The notes below the pieces were generated by a model. That model saw only the letters and a list, made by a program, of their open reading frames with translations. It was not told where the DNA came from and ran no database searches. Shown here in pieces: positions 48,481-61,668 of a DNA stretch of 64,000 nucleotides; position 1 is the first letter of the stretch, and every line of letters begins with the position of its first letter. This DNA comes from Centropus unirufus (taxonomy: Eukaryota > Chordata > Aves > Cuculiformes > Centropidae). A program made the translations under genes and the position numbers. Where the stretch lies: assembly GCA_013397695.1 (NCBI GenBank), contig VYZI01000238.1:926131-990130 (forward strand), written 5' to 3'.

Positions 48481-49642
48481 CCAGCAGCGTCCAGGGTTTG
48501 CAGCACTGGGGTGTAAAGCGTTTGGAAGAAAAGACTTGTGGGGGTGATTGTGGGCAGAGGAAACTCGGACCAAGGGAAGCAAAGGGGAACCAGGCATGTT
48601 GTCTCTCATAACTGGCTTAGGTCCTGTTCGCTCAGACTGATAATAGTCTGAAGTAGTCTGCTTGCAGTTTTCTGCACAGATTTTGTTCTGAAAATCTCGG
48701 CTTTCTCTCTCTTTTTGCTATGCTGTCTAAGTAGTCCTTGTATTCTGTAAAACTCTTTACGTAGCAGAGCAGTAAAGCCAGGGAAATCTTGCATTCCAGA
48801 GCAGACTAAGCTGAGGGTTTAGTACATGGCCTGCAGCACAGAGTAGGTGTTGTAATGGTAATTGGTGAGTGATGCTTGAAGGAGAGAACTTTGTTGCCAT
48901 ACTGATCTACCATGCTATTATGTATAGAAACTAAATGATGAGATTTTTCACAGTGCTCTTTGGTGTTATGACTGTCTGATAGGATATACATGACAGGGAA
49001 TGAACCTCTGGTGTTCCTGAAAGCTGCTAAAAAGCCTTCCAGTAGAAAGGATCCTCTCCTGTGGAGCTGACTGTATTTGCACTTATGTGATGCCTTTGCC
49101 AGCTAAAATGAAGACACAAAACTACATTAAAATGATTTTTAAAACTGCAGCAATTCTCGAGCATTCTCCATTATCCTTGTTTTCTTGCTACATTAGTCAA
49201 AACCTAATGTAGTCACACTCAAACTTCATATAAAGCCTCATTTTAAGCTTTTTCTGTTCACAGTTTTTAGAGGCGTATTCTCAGTAGACAATTGAGATCT
49301 TTACAGGTCAATAGACAATAAACCATTGTTGCAGCCTGGTTTTACAGTGGAAGCAAGGATTTTAAGCTCACTTTAAAATGCAGCCCTAGCTGTGCATTCA
49401 TTGTCTGGTATTTTTCTGCCCTTGTGATTCTTCCTTATGTTTTACTTTTGTAGACAGTCTCATGAGAACATTTGTGATCAGTTCAGCACTTCTGTATTTT
49501 CTCTCCGTCCTTTACATTTCTACCTGGGATCTTCAACACTTTGTGTAACTGTAGAGTGTAAGATAAAGGCAATGATCAAACCTCATTTCTTATCAAAGTT
49601 TTTTTCCCTCTCTGTCTTTTTCCCTTTTCTATTCTTTTGCAG

Positions 49643-49897
49643 AACTGTCAGTTCCTTTGATGTGATTCACCAGGCTCAAGTGTGAAAGCAGAAGGCAGAG
49701 TTTCATACAGCTGTCACTGCTGTGCTGAAGCTTTAAATTACTCTGAAGTTACTCCTGCTGGTACTGGATCTGCACACACTATTTACACAGCGAGTGAAGC
49801 AGTAATCAAGAAGCATGGTGGAAGTAGTTTCTAACAGCAGGAGAGCAGGGATCTATGTCAGAACTGCGTGTTGCTGAAATTGTGGAAAGTTCTCGGT
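49643..49897 (+). other. Possible CCDC51 5' UTR exon
   Basis: A pyrimidine tract with TTTTGCAG ends at 49642 and a strong donor (CGGT|GTAAGT) begins at 49898, enclosing 255 bp with no in-frame link to the CDS. It lies between the shared promoter and the first coding exon. This is a splice-site-based guess. Confidence 0.25.
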
Positions 49898-50046
49898 GTA
49901 AGTAATGGTGTAAAACTAGTGAGGGTTCAGCTATTCTTGAAGTTTATTGGGTTTGGGTGTAGTTTTAAGAGGTGTTAATCAGCTGCACTTCAATAACTTA
50001 TCTTTTTCTTCATCCTTGTAGCACCTGTGGTGATTAAATTCAAGGC

Positions 50047-53000
50047 ATGGGGCCAATTAAGTACAAATCAAGTGTGTCCTCGGTGTCCTGTGGCCTACAG
50101 TATCACCATTTGTTGATAAAGTGGAATCCAAAAATGAATGTACACATAGTGCGGACTTACTGCTCGTCAGCCCCCAAGAGGCCTGAAGCCAAGTCTGCAA
50201 TAGAAGTGGCCGTGGGCCTTTTTAATCGGCTGACAGAAGCTGGGACCATCATGGGGAAAAACTCCCTTCAAAAGGTGTCTGCAACCTGCAAGAGCTGGTG
50301 GGACAGATATGAAGAGTTTGTCGGAATTAATGAAGTTCGAGAGGCTCAGGGAAAAGTCACAGAGGTAAACGTGGAGATAATGTGGAAATGTAGATATGAT
50401 GAGTTAAGCTGCATGAAGTACAAACACTGGTTGCAAGGGAAAAAGGTGTTTCCAAGGAGAATTGTGTCTCCTTTGTGCTTTGAGTGTGTAGATCCTATGA
50501 ATGTGTTCTTGTCTCTGCACATCAGTGAACACGACTTATCTACCCTTTAGTGGAGTGTGGTTTAGGGGGCTGTCCCCAAAAATGTATATAATTGAGATCT
50601 GTCTGGTAGTAAGTCTCTAAAATATTAAATGTTCTTCTCAGGCTGAAAAGGTCTTTATGATAGCTCGAGGGATAGTACGAGAGGCTCGGGAAAACCTAGA
50701 AGCCCAACAGATCAAACTGAAGGAAATTCGGGACCGCTTGGACAGGGTCTCTCGGGATGACACCCAGTATTTAGAGCTCGCTACCCTGGAACACAGGTTG
50801 CTGCAGGTAATTTGTTGGGACTCGAAGAGTGGCAAATACCATGAAAATGTGTGTGCTTTGTTTCCATCACTTGTGACTGATTTTGCTGATGCAGTTCAGT
50901 TCTGAAACCAATTTGTGATGATACTCGGCTTAGTTAATTATTACATATTGTTTCATCTGCTATGCAAATTGTAAATGTTAATGTGGAAACAGGGCAGCAA
51001 ATTGGGAGAAGAAAGCTGAAGACAGAGAGCCGGGACCATTGAGTGGTGACCTGTGGATAAGTAGACAGTAAAAAATATGGGATTCAATGAATTCACTTTC
51101 CATGTGAGGAGAGGACCTCTCTTCTGGTTGTTTATCCCTGCAAACTCCCTCAGCTGCCTTCTCTGTGGCTGCAACACTCAGACAATTCATTAAAGATTTT
51201 GTCAGAGAGCAACGGGAAGGAGGGAGGGCAAGCAATAAGATGGGGTTGACCAGAGCGCAGACTGGGCCTGTATCCTCACCAACAGGACTAGGGCACGTCA
51301 GTGGGATGAGTCAAGCAAGCGTGGTGATAGGAACATGTTATTAGAAGTCCTTCAATCAAAGATAAAGAAAAGATAGCCAAAATCAATCCAGGAAATCCAG
51401 ATGAAACTAGAGGAACAGCAGGGGCCAGGCATGGAAGCAGACAGATGTATGGCAAAGCTCAGCCAAGGAGTGGACACCCATGCCTGCACTAAAATTGAGC
51501 TCCTGGATGAGTGGGTAGAACATCAGGAAAGAATTAGAGAGCTGTAGTTGCCTAAATAAGGGACCAGGTCTGTGTGGATGAGATTTGAAGAAGAATAGAG
51601 CTCTTCATGACTATGGAGAGAAGTAGAACTCAAGTCACTACTGTCTGTAATGTGGTGGGGCCATCTTGCAAAAGAAATACATACATGGAAGGATGAGAAT
51701 AACTGGGGGAGATGCAGTTAGCCGTCAGGCTCAGCAGTACCAAGAGCAGCAATTTATTTGCTAAACCAGTGGGATTTTACTGCAGGAAAACAACAAGAAA
51801 ACCTTCTAGTATTTTGCTGAGATAAAAGGCTTTGCAAAAGGAATTCCCAAGCTGAAGCCAGTGCGAAGGGAGAAAGAGAAGGCAGAGGATTAAGAAGTGT
51901 ATATGTTCCGGAGGTGAACGTGTCAGAGACATCTTTCCAGTCCTATTTTTAGTTCCCATTTGAGGTGTTAAGAACTGAAAGGAAGAGCTGTGCTAAAGAT
52001 GGTGTTCAGAGAAGTAACCAGGGCTGGAGAAGTGATCATTACAGGGACAGAGACTTTCCCCTCCCATCCCCCTTTTCCATCATCAGCATGGAATAAGTTC
52101 TCGTGTAGAGGATCTTCAGCTGCAATGATGACTTTTTCCTTTTCTCAATTTTGTTTTAAAATAACATCTCATTGACTTGAGGAGAATTATTAAAGAAAAT
52201 CCCACAGTAAAAGGAAAATTTATGAAACGGAATTAATGTATGTTTTCATTCCATTCCTTCAGTTGCCTTCAGCTGCACTGGGGTTTTGAGGAGGGTTGGT
52301 TGTTTTGTTTTGTTTTGTTTTTTTTAGTATAGATTTCATATTATACCTTCTCCTTCAAATCACTGTATTTTTTGCAGGAGGAGAAGAGGTACCGAGCCAC
52401 ATATTTAAATGCAGAAGAATCTGAGAGAGAAAAATTCTCCCTCTTCTCTGCAGCTGTAAGAGAAAGCCATGAGAAAGAGCGAACAAGAGCTGAAAAAACA
52501 AAGAACTGGTCCATTATTGGTTCTGTACTGGGAGCCATTATAGGTGTTCTTGGTTCTACCTACATTAATCGAGTGAGGCTGCAAGAACTAAAAGTCTTGG
52601 TGCTTGAGGCACAGAAGGGCCCAATAAATCTGCAAGAAGCCATCAAGGAACAGGCCTCCAGTCATTACTTACAGCAGAAGGATCTCAGCGACGTCATAGC
52701 AGACCTGAAAAATCTGCTGCAAGCAAGGACATCACAGGAAATAAAAGAAGGCACTGTACTAACGAGACAAGACAGGAATGACTCCATAAAACTAGATTCT
52801 CTTTTAATTCCTTTAAACGAGCAGCTAAACTACACTAAACAAGTCAGTTCATGTCTAGGGAGTTTACAGCAGCAGTTTAAGAGTTTGCAGGAAACCATAG
52901 CACAAATGGTTTCTGAGGTGCAGGGCGTTAAACTTGCTGTGCATTCTAGGCCTGTAGAGAGAGCGATTCCAAGGCCTTCAGCGGAGGGCAAGGGCCAGGC

Positions 53001-53154
53001 TTCTGCCGTGAGAGATGTGATTTTGGAGCTGTGTGATACCGAGAGGAGACTGGAAGCACAAATCAAGAGAAATTCTATTTACAGCACCGCCGTGACATGT
53101 GCTGCGTTTGCCATTACTCTGCCAGTCCTCTACGTTATACTTAGATGGAACTGA
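50047..53154 (+). CDS. CCDC51: CCDC51 (MITOK), mitochondrial ATP-sensitive potassium channel subunit
   Basis: Coding exons 50047-50364, 50642-50806 and 52378-53154 (all GT-AG, phase 0) give 419 residues against about 411 in human. The first coding exon's acceptor is at 50020-50021. The N-terminus is basic, with an RTYCSSAP segment near residue 36 that looks like a mitochondrial cleavage site. Then come WWDRYEEFVGINEVREAQGKV, a coiled coil through exon 3, and EREKFSLFSAAVRESHEKER before a first membrane segment (about residues 205-223, IIGSVLGAIIGVLGSTYI). A second long coiled coil follows, and a C-terminal membrane segment lies at about 395-416. CCDC51 forms the pore of the inner-membrane mitoKATP channel with the ABC protein ABCB8. 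The presequence is the least conserved part. Confidence 0.95.
50950..52200. other. CCDC51 last intron, purine-rich unidentified sequence
   Basis: The segment around 51230-51560 is A/G-rich and resembles decayed coding or retroelement sequence, but I cannot match it to a family. No intact frame is present. Confidence 0.3.
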
Positions 53155-53185
53155 TCTCTAATCAATTGCCAGAGTTTACTAGATT

Positions 53186-53235
53186 AATAAAAGTAAACTT
53201 GCACTCTGAGTACTTAAGGTACGAATCAAAATAAA
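53186..53235 (+). terminator. CCDC51 polyadenylation signals
   Basis: AATAAA at 53186-53191 and again at 53230-53235, shortly after the stop at 53154, implying a very short 3' UTR. Confidence 0.7.
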
Positions 53236-53259
53236 GTTGTGTTAGCATTTCTCCTTATG

Positions 53260-56200
53260 CTTCTGAGTATTTGGAAAACTCTAAGACTTTGCCCGGCAAC
53301 TGCTGCAGGCTCCATGTTAGCAGTCTTTGTCCTGCGTTGTGATTTTTAACTCCTCAGGCAAGGAAAGGCCACAATTTCATCTGTTGATTTTATTTGCTGC
53401 TTCACTCTTTTACTTTCTAATTCCGTGTATTGTGGCAATCAGTGACTTTCACTCTGCAGCAGCATTTGTGATGTTTGTTCAAATGGTTCTTTTAATCCGT
53501 CATTGATCTGAGTGCTCCACATGTAATCCTGTATAATTTTGCTTCTGACTTTGTCAAGTTTTGCAATTCTTTCATACACAAAACAGGAATCATTTTACCG
53601 AGTGGCTAGAAATATGAAGTTTTTGTTTCGCTTTGTTTCAAATTCTAGATAGGATGCAGTGACTTGAAGTGTGGCAAAACAGCAGGGGCCATGCAAAGAA
53701 GGAGAATTGAAAGTTATCATGATAACAATGTGGCTGTACAGCCAGATCATGCGTTTAAAATACATTTAAGTTACATGTGTTAACTTTTTCCTAGGACGGT
53801 TTATCAGGAAGTATCCAACAGGATTTCTGGAGCCCCGGCCATTTGTTACTGTTAGGTCCAAGCCCTTAAAGGCTTGCAGGCAGGGAAGAAGGGTTCAGTC
53901 ACAGGGCTGTATGGAGCATGATGTTTATTTTGCAGATGCAAGACAATTATCCTTTCTCTTTAGACTCCTTCACCCACCATTCCTTAGGTATTTTGTGGTT
54001 TTAATAACTATCTATGGAACAGTCACTTTCTTAATCTTCCTGGTGTCTTTTGTTGGAACTTCCTCCATTTTTCGTTCTTTCTTCAATTTTTTTGCCTTGT
54101 TGGGAATCTGAATGTTGCTCTACAGGTGTTTTTAAGCTGGTACGTTATTGGCAGTAACGTTATGCAACTCCAAAATGGTATTTGGAAAAAAGTGAAAAGC
54201 CCAGCTGTTTGTTTTTCTTGGATGGGATGAAGAATGGCTGATTGTGTGAACAGCTAAACATCTATATCTGCCTGTGGCCTGACACAAAGTTGTTGTCACT
54301 GTGATAAGGAATCATTTTCTCCATGTGATAGCAGCAGATAAGCAAATTGGATGTGGAACTCTCCTTTATAAGCGCTCTGTGGCACCTTTGCAGACAAAGG
54401 AGTGACACGCCTACTTCACAGTGCAACATCCCTGTGTAAGTATTTAAAATTACTAAATTGTGTTTAGCATACTGTCTGCTGTGGGTTTTTATTCCTCTCA
54501 ACTCTTTCTAGTTCTTTCTGCCCGGTGCCCATATTAAAGGTGTTTGAGCTTTTGATTATAAGCTTCTAGGACTGTAAGATCCTTGGGACCCGGATATTTG
54601 TTTTATGAAGCACTGACTTTATTTGGTATAGTTGAGTGCTTTTATAACATGCCTGAATAAACGCAGTATCAGGAGAGATCTGTGGTGATTCACTGCTTCG
54701 AAGGGAGATAAAGCATACCAAAAGTGTTTGGGGAAGGACTGCTGCTACATTATACATTGATTGGAGCGTAAAGTGAGTAACAAACACTTGTCAGGGAAGC
54801 TGTTTGATCTGAGTCCTTGAGAACTGGGATAAGATTTCCTATACAGATAGTAGCATCAAGAAGTGTACATTAAGGTGAATACAATTTTTCAATTCTAATA
54901 TTTAATTTTCTCATTGGATAATGAGAATCTACGGGTTATACTTCTTGCAGGAGCTTTATAACAATCAGAGATGAGTGTGTATTAAAGGGGCAGGGATAGT
55001 ACAATGGTTCTATTTGTAATGTGCTGGCGCCACTCACTGAGAATTTTGTTCTGGTTCTTTTTTTTTCCCTTCAGTTTTAACTACATGAAGTTAGGCTTCC
55101 TGATGGTGAAAGTGGCTGAATTTTAGAAACTTGGCATCACTGAAAAGCGTGGTTTACTTACACGGGCGTTTGTATGGTTTTAGAATGCTGAATGTCAGAC
55201 AGCTAAGCTTTAAAGCAGAGGCAGCATTCACTGGATTGTACTTGGTGGCATCAAAAATGAGTAGAAGTCTGAGGCTAATCTTGGATCACAGAATGGTTTG
55301 GGTTGGAATGGACCTTAAAAGATCATCCAGCTTTAACCCCCTGCCATGGGCCGGGACACCTCCCGCCAGGCCAGGCTGCTCAAGGCCGCATCCAACCTGG
55401 CCTTGAACAATTCCAGGGAAGTTTACCCACAACCTGCCTGGGCAGCCTGTGCCAGTGCCTGACCACCCTCATCTGGAAGAATTTCTTCTTAATGTCTAGT
55501 CTAAATCTTCCTCTCCAATTTATAGCCATTCAAATAAGATAATACAAAACCAGGAGTTGTTTATTGCTCTAGAGAGATCTGCTCTTTACCCATTTAAAGG
55601 AGGGGTGTGATGGTGGCTTTAACCTTGTGTGGACTTGTGGGAAGAAAAGTCAGTGAGAAGAGTAGCAAATGTGCCTGTGATAAATCAGAGTTTGAAATAC
55701 ACAACCTGAAAGTGGCAAAGAGCTGGATGGTGTGATACATAGCAAAATGTAAATAACTGGGTCTCATCCCTTGTAGGGAGTTTGGAAGATTCTGTGTGCA
55801 GCGTTGTACAGCTGGCAGAACTCATGGTTGCAAGTCATTACTGTAGTTCTCATTTCTGTCCTTCCTTGAAATCCTTGCATGTGAAGTGACAGCAGAATAA
55901 TTTCAGTCAGGAAAAAAAAACCTTGTAATTAACTGTGTCTGTACAATAATTACGAGGGCAGATTTGTATATTCCCTCAATTCTGGATTAATCATCACTCC
56001 GTTGTGGCAGGGATCTAAATGTGCTGTGTCCTATGTCTACCCCAAAGCCAAAAGGTGTGGCTGCAGGAGTAACAGCTGTACCTTCAGCTCGCTGAAGGCA
56101 ATATCCAGGGAGGCGCCACAACACAGACTGTACACGTAATCTGCTCAGTCCTTGGTGCTAAATCTTTGTCATGGTAACACAGGCAGCGCGTGCACAAGTT

Positions 56201-59200
56201 TGAACAAAGCCAGCACAGCTGTACAGAGGTGTTTATCGGAGAGCTCACGTTACTTCAGGTACATTCGCTCCACCAAAAGTGATTTACACAATACACAGTG
56301 ACATCCTGGTGTGTATTTCTGATGACTTAGACATGGCTACAGGGATAGTTTTGTTGCCTCTGCTCTTCTGGGCTATTTTAGCTAAAAAAAAAAAAAGTGT
56401 TCTCTTGCATACCTACGGATTATTAACAAAGTTGATAATAGAGTTGAGTTTCACTTTGGGAATGAGGCCTCTCAGCTGAAGCTTTCTTAAACAAAAAGAA
56501 GATTTTTCTTGCCAAGGCCTTTCAAGACTGAAATTCCTGCTGTTTCTGTGAGCAAAGTCCTCACTGGGTGGGATGGCCCAGTGAGCCCTGTTGCCAAATG
56601 CTCATCAGCCAGGAGGGATGGGGTTGTAGTAGTTTTTACATGTCTAGTGAGGCTGGGGACCGACCCAGGTATTGTGTGTGTGTATATATATTAGAGAAAG
56701 GCAGTGCCAATTCGAGTAAATTCTGCTCTCCATCAAGACACGGAAGATAAGCTAAAGAGGGAACCTAGTAAGAGCAACAGGAAGCTCTTTGGCAGACATT
56801 AACTATGGAAAAATGGATGGCAGTGGCCTGGGCTTGGCCCATGCTAAGCTGGTTTGAGTTCTTAGTGCTCCATGTGAAACCACCAGTAACTCAAAAGCAA
56901 ACAGCCTCGTGGCTACAGAAATAACTTCTCATGAGGTCACTGCAGACTTCGAACAGTAGTTGCATTTTTAAAGAGAAAATTTGCCTTTCCTTCCACTCAT
57001 GAGAGAAAAAGCAAATGTTGCTTATGAACACAGGACAAAAGCCATTCAAGGTGGTGTCACAGTCAGGAGAGATATACATATTTATTAATACTTGAGGTTT
57101 GAATGTTCCTACATTCTAAAGTCCTGGTTGGAAATTGCAGGTGTTCCTGTTGTTTTCATTGTAAAGATCTGTTTGGAAAAGAGTTTATTTCACCAAATAC
57201 CCTCTAAAAACAGATACTGCCATCTCTATGGAGGTGAGGAGTGATGTAGATGTTCCATTTACTTCAGAAGGATGGAGATTTGCAGTACAAGTGAGGTTTG
57301 TGAGCTGGGAAAAGGGAGGCCATGCTGGGTTCATCTGTGGTGTATTTAGAACTGTGTTTTATTGCCAGGTCTTTGCTAGAAAGTTATATTTGTGACCTTC
57401 CTCGTAAAACATAGAGCAGTGTAATTTCTGATGTTTGGCAATTGGTGGTAATCTAAGAAGGTGTGGGCTAAAATAGAGCAAAAACCAGCTAGGACACAAT
57501 TTTCTATTTTTAAGGAGAATTAAGCATTCGGGTAATTATGGTTGTGGCAAGGGTTTGGATTTTCCATCATGGGAAGATTTTAAGAGCAGTTCAGATAAAT
57601 ATCATTGGATTTGATACAGGTATAGGCAGATCCTGTCCTGGAACAGGATGGATTCAGTCAAGAGCTTTCAGACTTTTCTGTTCTGAGAACTGGTTTGTTT
57701 TTCTTGCTAATACAGCGGAAGAGACTACAAACAATGTCATGTCCCAGTCATCCTAGCGCAGGTTGTCCTCTGGTGCAAGTTACAGCAGAGTTCTCGCTCT
57801 TCGTGGAGGTGATTGTGGCAGTCTGTGGCTGGAGCCCTCCCTGTGATGCTGGAAAACTTGTTCATGGTGACAAGACATGCCCTGTGTAAATGTTTAGGCC
57901 ACAAAGCTCCTAGATAAAAGGATCGTCACAAGCATCCCAAGCTTGTTTTGTCGTGTTGTGCAGAGAGAAGACCACACCTGTGAAAATCGGTGCATGCTAA
58001 GAGAGACTCCCACTCTGCTCCTGGGGCTTCTGGGGTGCTGGGCACTGTTCAGACTGCGTGGTCTGTGAGACGTGTTCAAAAGCTGATCCTGAAAGAGCCG
58101 CAGACTGCTGCTAGCAAAACAAACAGGGGTAATCAAGACCTTGCTGCTGGTTGTGAATGCTCTGGCAAACCAAAACCTCGAAAGGATGAGGGTTGGATTT
58201 AAAGCAGGGTGGATCTAGTCAACCTTCTGTTGGTCCCTGAATTGCTGCTCTAAATGTAGTTCGTTCCCAGAAGCTACAGACAGCATTCACATATCCCTTG
58301 TGACTTATCTTAACTCTTCTCATCCCCTGCTTAGAGGGGAGGAAGAGTAAGAAGAAAATCAAAAGGAGCATTAGCAGCTGCTGGCCTTGTGATTATCATA
58401 ATAGTTACGTAAGAAACTTAGCTAACCTGCTTAGAACCAGACAAGAACAAGGGCTTTTTATAGAGGAGGATCCTTTATGGATTTAAATATATTTTAAAAA
58501 CTCCTGAACAAATGGAAATCTAAACCTGCTTAAATTTATTCCTCCATGTTTGTTCTTTGTGTGGTGCTGCTTTCAGCTTTGTAATGTTGGAGAACTTGCT
58601 GTTTCTCCAGTTTATTTTTAAGAACAGGATAAGGTCTTTGTGCAGACCAGTCAAAGCTCCACCCCGAAGAGGGAATGTGTAATTTCAGGGTGGTTTTACA
58701 ATATCCTTGTCGCTCCAGAGGCTGTAAGTACTGAAAGAGGGGTGGGAGGGGGTACTGTAACATCCTTCAAGTGCACAGAAGCTCTTCCTACCCTGCTCCC
58801 AAGGCAGACCCTGCAGCCAGCTCCCTGTGCCAGCCTGGTCATGGGACAGGAGGAAAAGCCGCTCTTTTCCATTGCGCTCTCAAGGGGCTTTTTGCTGCTT
58901 TTTATGTGAAGCTTGCAGATGTTTTTTAGCAGACGGAAGAGCCTGCAGGTTGGGACTGGCTCTGGAGAAAAGGCACAAAGGGGATTAGTGTTTTGAGTCA
59001 GGAAAGAGTTGGGGCAAATAAAAACCTTTTTTTTTTTTTTTTAACAGTGTTAGTCACCAAAGCTGGACTTCGGTGGAAACAGTTTGGGTGCAGTTAAAAT
59101 GTCTGATTTACAAGATGGTAACGTTCTGTTCAGTGGGCTCTGACATGAGCAGCGGGTACGGTGTAGTAATGGGATGGGTTTGTCTGTGTGAGCAGAGGAG

Positions 59201-60240
59201 CAAGCAAGGGACCATCTCCTCCTGAGAGTCCTGATGGGGTCTGCATACAGCAGGCCCCAAGGGCTCCTCAGGAAAATGAAGCGCCAAGAAGCAGAGGTCC
59301 AGAGAGGCAGCTGGCATACGAGTCGAGAAGAATCCTTCCTTTGGGAAGCCCTGATTGTGCTGCCAGATCCTGGGGACTGTTCAGCATCTGTAAACTTTCA
59401 GACATAATTTTTTCCTTCATAAAATATTCACTTTTGGGCTGGGGGTGGGAGCGTGAGGGGCTGATGGATTGTAACAAAGAGGGTTGGATGTTGAACGACA
59501 CTTCTGGACATGGGACTTGCACCAACTATGTTCCTCTGAAATGTCAGAAATGCACGTGGGAGGGAAGCCCGATTCAGACTTTCAGAGCAGCTTTGTATCT
59601 TGAATGGAGATCTGTAGCTGCATCCAGCCAAGAAGGAAAAGCGATGGGCAGCCCTGGCATACCAGCCTGTGCCTGTCTCCTCTTCCTCAGGGTTTGCTTT
59701 AACCTGCACAGCTCCTTCAATACATCCTTTTTCCACCCAGAATTTGTGACTGGGTGGTAAAGGCATATCTCCATCTTTTGCCTGGGATTTCCAGGTTTCT
59801 GTAAGTTGGCTCAGCAGGCAAATGGCCACTGGGCCGTGGAATTTTGTTCAGAATGCAGAATCTGTCACTGCGTGTATATGGTCAGTTGTTAGACCAGCTG
59901 TGCATTCACTGATCAAGGGCACGAGACCAGCACATCTGGGGAGCACAGAAGGTACAGTGTGAGCGAGAAAAATGGGAACATTAATTCTGTCGCTCTGTGG
60001 AGCTGATACTGACAGAACTTACCCCTCATTCAGAGAGAGGCTTTTATGCAGTCACTTCTTAGGGGCAACACTTCTCTCTCTCAGAGAGCAGCAACCTCTG
60101 CTCTTCCCATGACTGGAACTTCCAGCTTCACAGGAATAAAATTCACAAACCCATTAATCAGTTCATATCACTCTTCAGCTGCTTCTGCTTTATGATGCTT
60201 TTGTCTCCATCGACTTTTGGCCGGAATGGTATGTTCTTTG
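53260..60240. other. Stretch downstream of CCDC51, no gene recognised
   Basis: No family-like exon on either strand. It holds one CR1 copy (55284-55531), an A-tract near 56385 and a T-tract near 59028. The longest frames (for example 59188-59760) have no recognisable domain and no exon context. Confidence 0.4.
55284..55531 (-). mobile_element. CR1 LINE 3' fragment, antisense
   Basis: Starts with the reverse-complement tail ATCACAGAATGGTTTGGGTTGG, followed by GGACCTTAAAAGATCATCCAG, the CCAGGCTGCTCAAGGCC segment and AAGAATTTCTTCTTAATGTC. It belongs to a different CR1 subfamily from the GGTTGGACTCGATGATC copies. Confidence 0.93.
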
Positions 60241-60929
60241 CTGTTTTGTAACTAAAGATAACAGCTTTTGTCACGTTCCCAACTCCTGCTCCTGTCCGGG
60301 TTCCCACAGGCTCTGCAAATGGGAGCTGTGCTCTCTACCACCCGATGCTGCGGTCGGACAGGAGGATTCCTGAAGGAGCAGGAACTGGTTCTGCTATCAG
60401 ATGTAGCTCCCCGTGCGCTGGGCATGCCGCATCGCTGTAGATCCCCACTCTCCCACACCTCTTGGCCCCAGAGCCAAGTACAAAGATGTCCAACTACACA
60501 GCAGCGTCACTCTGAAATAAGGAGAAGTGCTGGGATTTCAGAGAACCACCAGTCTGGAAAATGCCCTGGCGATCCTCAAGCCCACCCATACTGCCCACTA
60601 CCCAATCCTATCCCTAACCACCTCAGCTCCCCGTTTTTCACAGCGGGTTTTCAGCCCGGCTCTCAGCGCAGGGGCTGCAGACGCCTCGGCACCAGCAGTT
60701 TGCCCGGAGCCTGCTCCAGCCTCGGCTCTTTTGGACTCCGAGCTTCGTGGCCTCGAAGCCACGGAGCTCCCTTGTCCCTCGGGCGCTGGAGCTCGCCGAG
60801 CAGCGGCAGAGCCCGTCGCGGTGCCGGGGCGCTGCTGGGGGGACCGCGCCCCCCCGCTGCAGCCAATGGAGCCCCGAGCGTGGGGGGGGCAGCCGGCCCT
60901 GCGCTAGGACCCCGCGGGCTGAGCGGGCA

Positions 60930-61250
60930 CGTGGGGCGTGGTCTCGGCGGGGCGGCCGGCTGCTATTGGAGGAACCGTGCATGGGAGGCGTGGTCTCTGT
61001 GAAGGAACCGGCTACGATTGGAGAAGCTGAGCCGGGGGCGTGTCCTCGCGGGGCGGGGACGGTGGCTCCGCGGTTCGGTGCGAGCAGCGCCGCTCGCTGA
61101 TGGAGGCGTGGTCTATTTGGAGAGGCCGGCTGCTATTGGAGGAACGGCGCCAGGGGGGCGTGGTGTATCTGCAGAGGCAGGCCTCTATTGGAGGAGCGTA
61201 GCGGGGGGCGGGTCCTCACGGGGCGGGTCCGTCGGGGGGCGGCGCGGCGG
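60930..61250. repeat. Diverged tandem units with CCAAT and GC boxes
   Basis: ATTGG (inverted CCAAT) starts at 60965, 61017, 61135 and 61187, in two pairs each spaced 52 bp. GGCGTGGTCT and GGGGCGTG-type GC boxes lie between them. GGCCGGCTGCTATTGGAGG occurs at 60954 and again at 61124. A forward CCAAT is at 60863. The pattern fits an NF-Y/Sp-type promoter built by duplication. Confidence 0.7.
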
Positions 61251-61270
61251 CTCCGAGGTTCGGTGCGGGC

Positions 61271-61616
61271 NNNNNNNNNNNNNNNNNNNNNNNNNNNNNN
61301 NNNNNNNNNNNNNNNNNNNNNNNNNNNNNNNNNNNNNNNNNNNNNNNNNNNNNNNNNNNNNNNNNNNNNNNNNNNNNNNNNNNNNNNNNNNNNNNNNNNN
61401 NNNNNNNNNNNNNNNNNNNNNNNNNNNNNNNNNNNNNNNNNNNNNNNNNNNNNNNNNNNNNNNNNNNNNNNNNNNNNNNNNNNNNNNNNNNNNNNNNNNN
61501 NNNNNNNNNNNNNNNNNNNNNNNNNNNNNNNNNNNNNNNNNNNNNNNNNNNNNNNNNNNNNNNNNNNNNNNNNNNNNNNNNNNNNNNNNNNNNNNNNNNN
61601 NNNNNNNNNNNNNNNN
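61271..61616. other. Assembly gap (346 N)
   Basis: The N run lies in the middle of the CpG island. The first exon and transcription start of the next gene may lie here. Confidence 0.99.
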
Positions 61617-61668
61617 AACGGGCAGCCCCTTCCAGCCCTTCCCACGCCGCTGGAAGGGGTTGCCCGTT
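61617..61668. repeat. 20-bp inverted repeat at the gap edge
   Basis: The left arm 61617-61636 (AACGGGCAGCCCC...) pairs with 61649-61668 with one mismatch, across a 12-base loop. It abuts the N run directly. Confidence 0.85.

Noticed and set aside
53911..54111. 66-aa frame with a hydrophobic stretch, possible small membrane protein
   Set aside because: T-rich sequence encodes Phe/Leu/Ile by default. No promoter, conservation or homologue can be named.
59188..59760. 190-aa open frame
   Set aside because: No family resemblance, and several overlapping frames on both strands have similar length, which points to chance.
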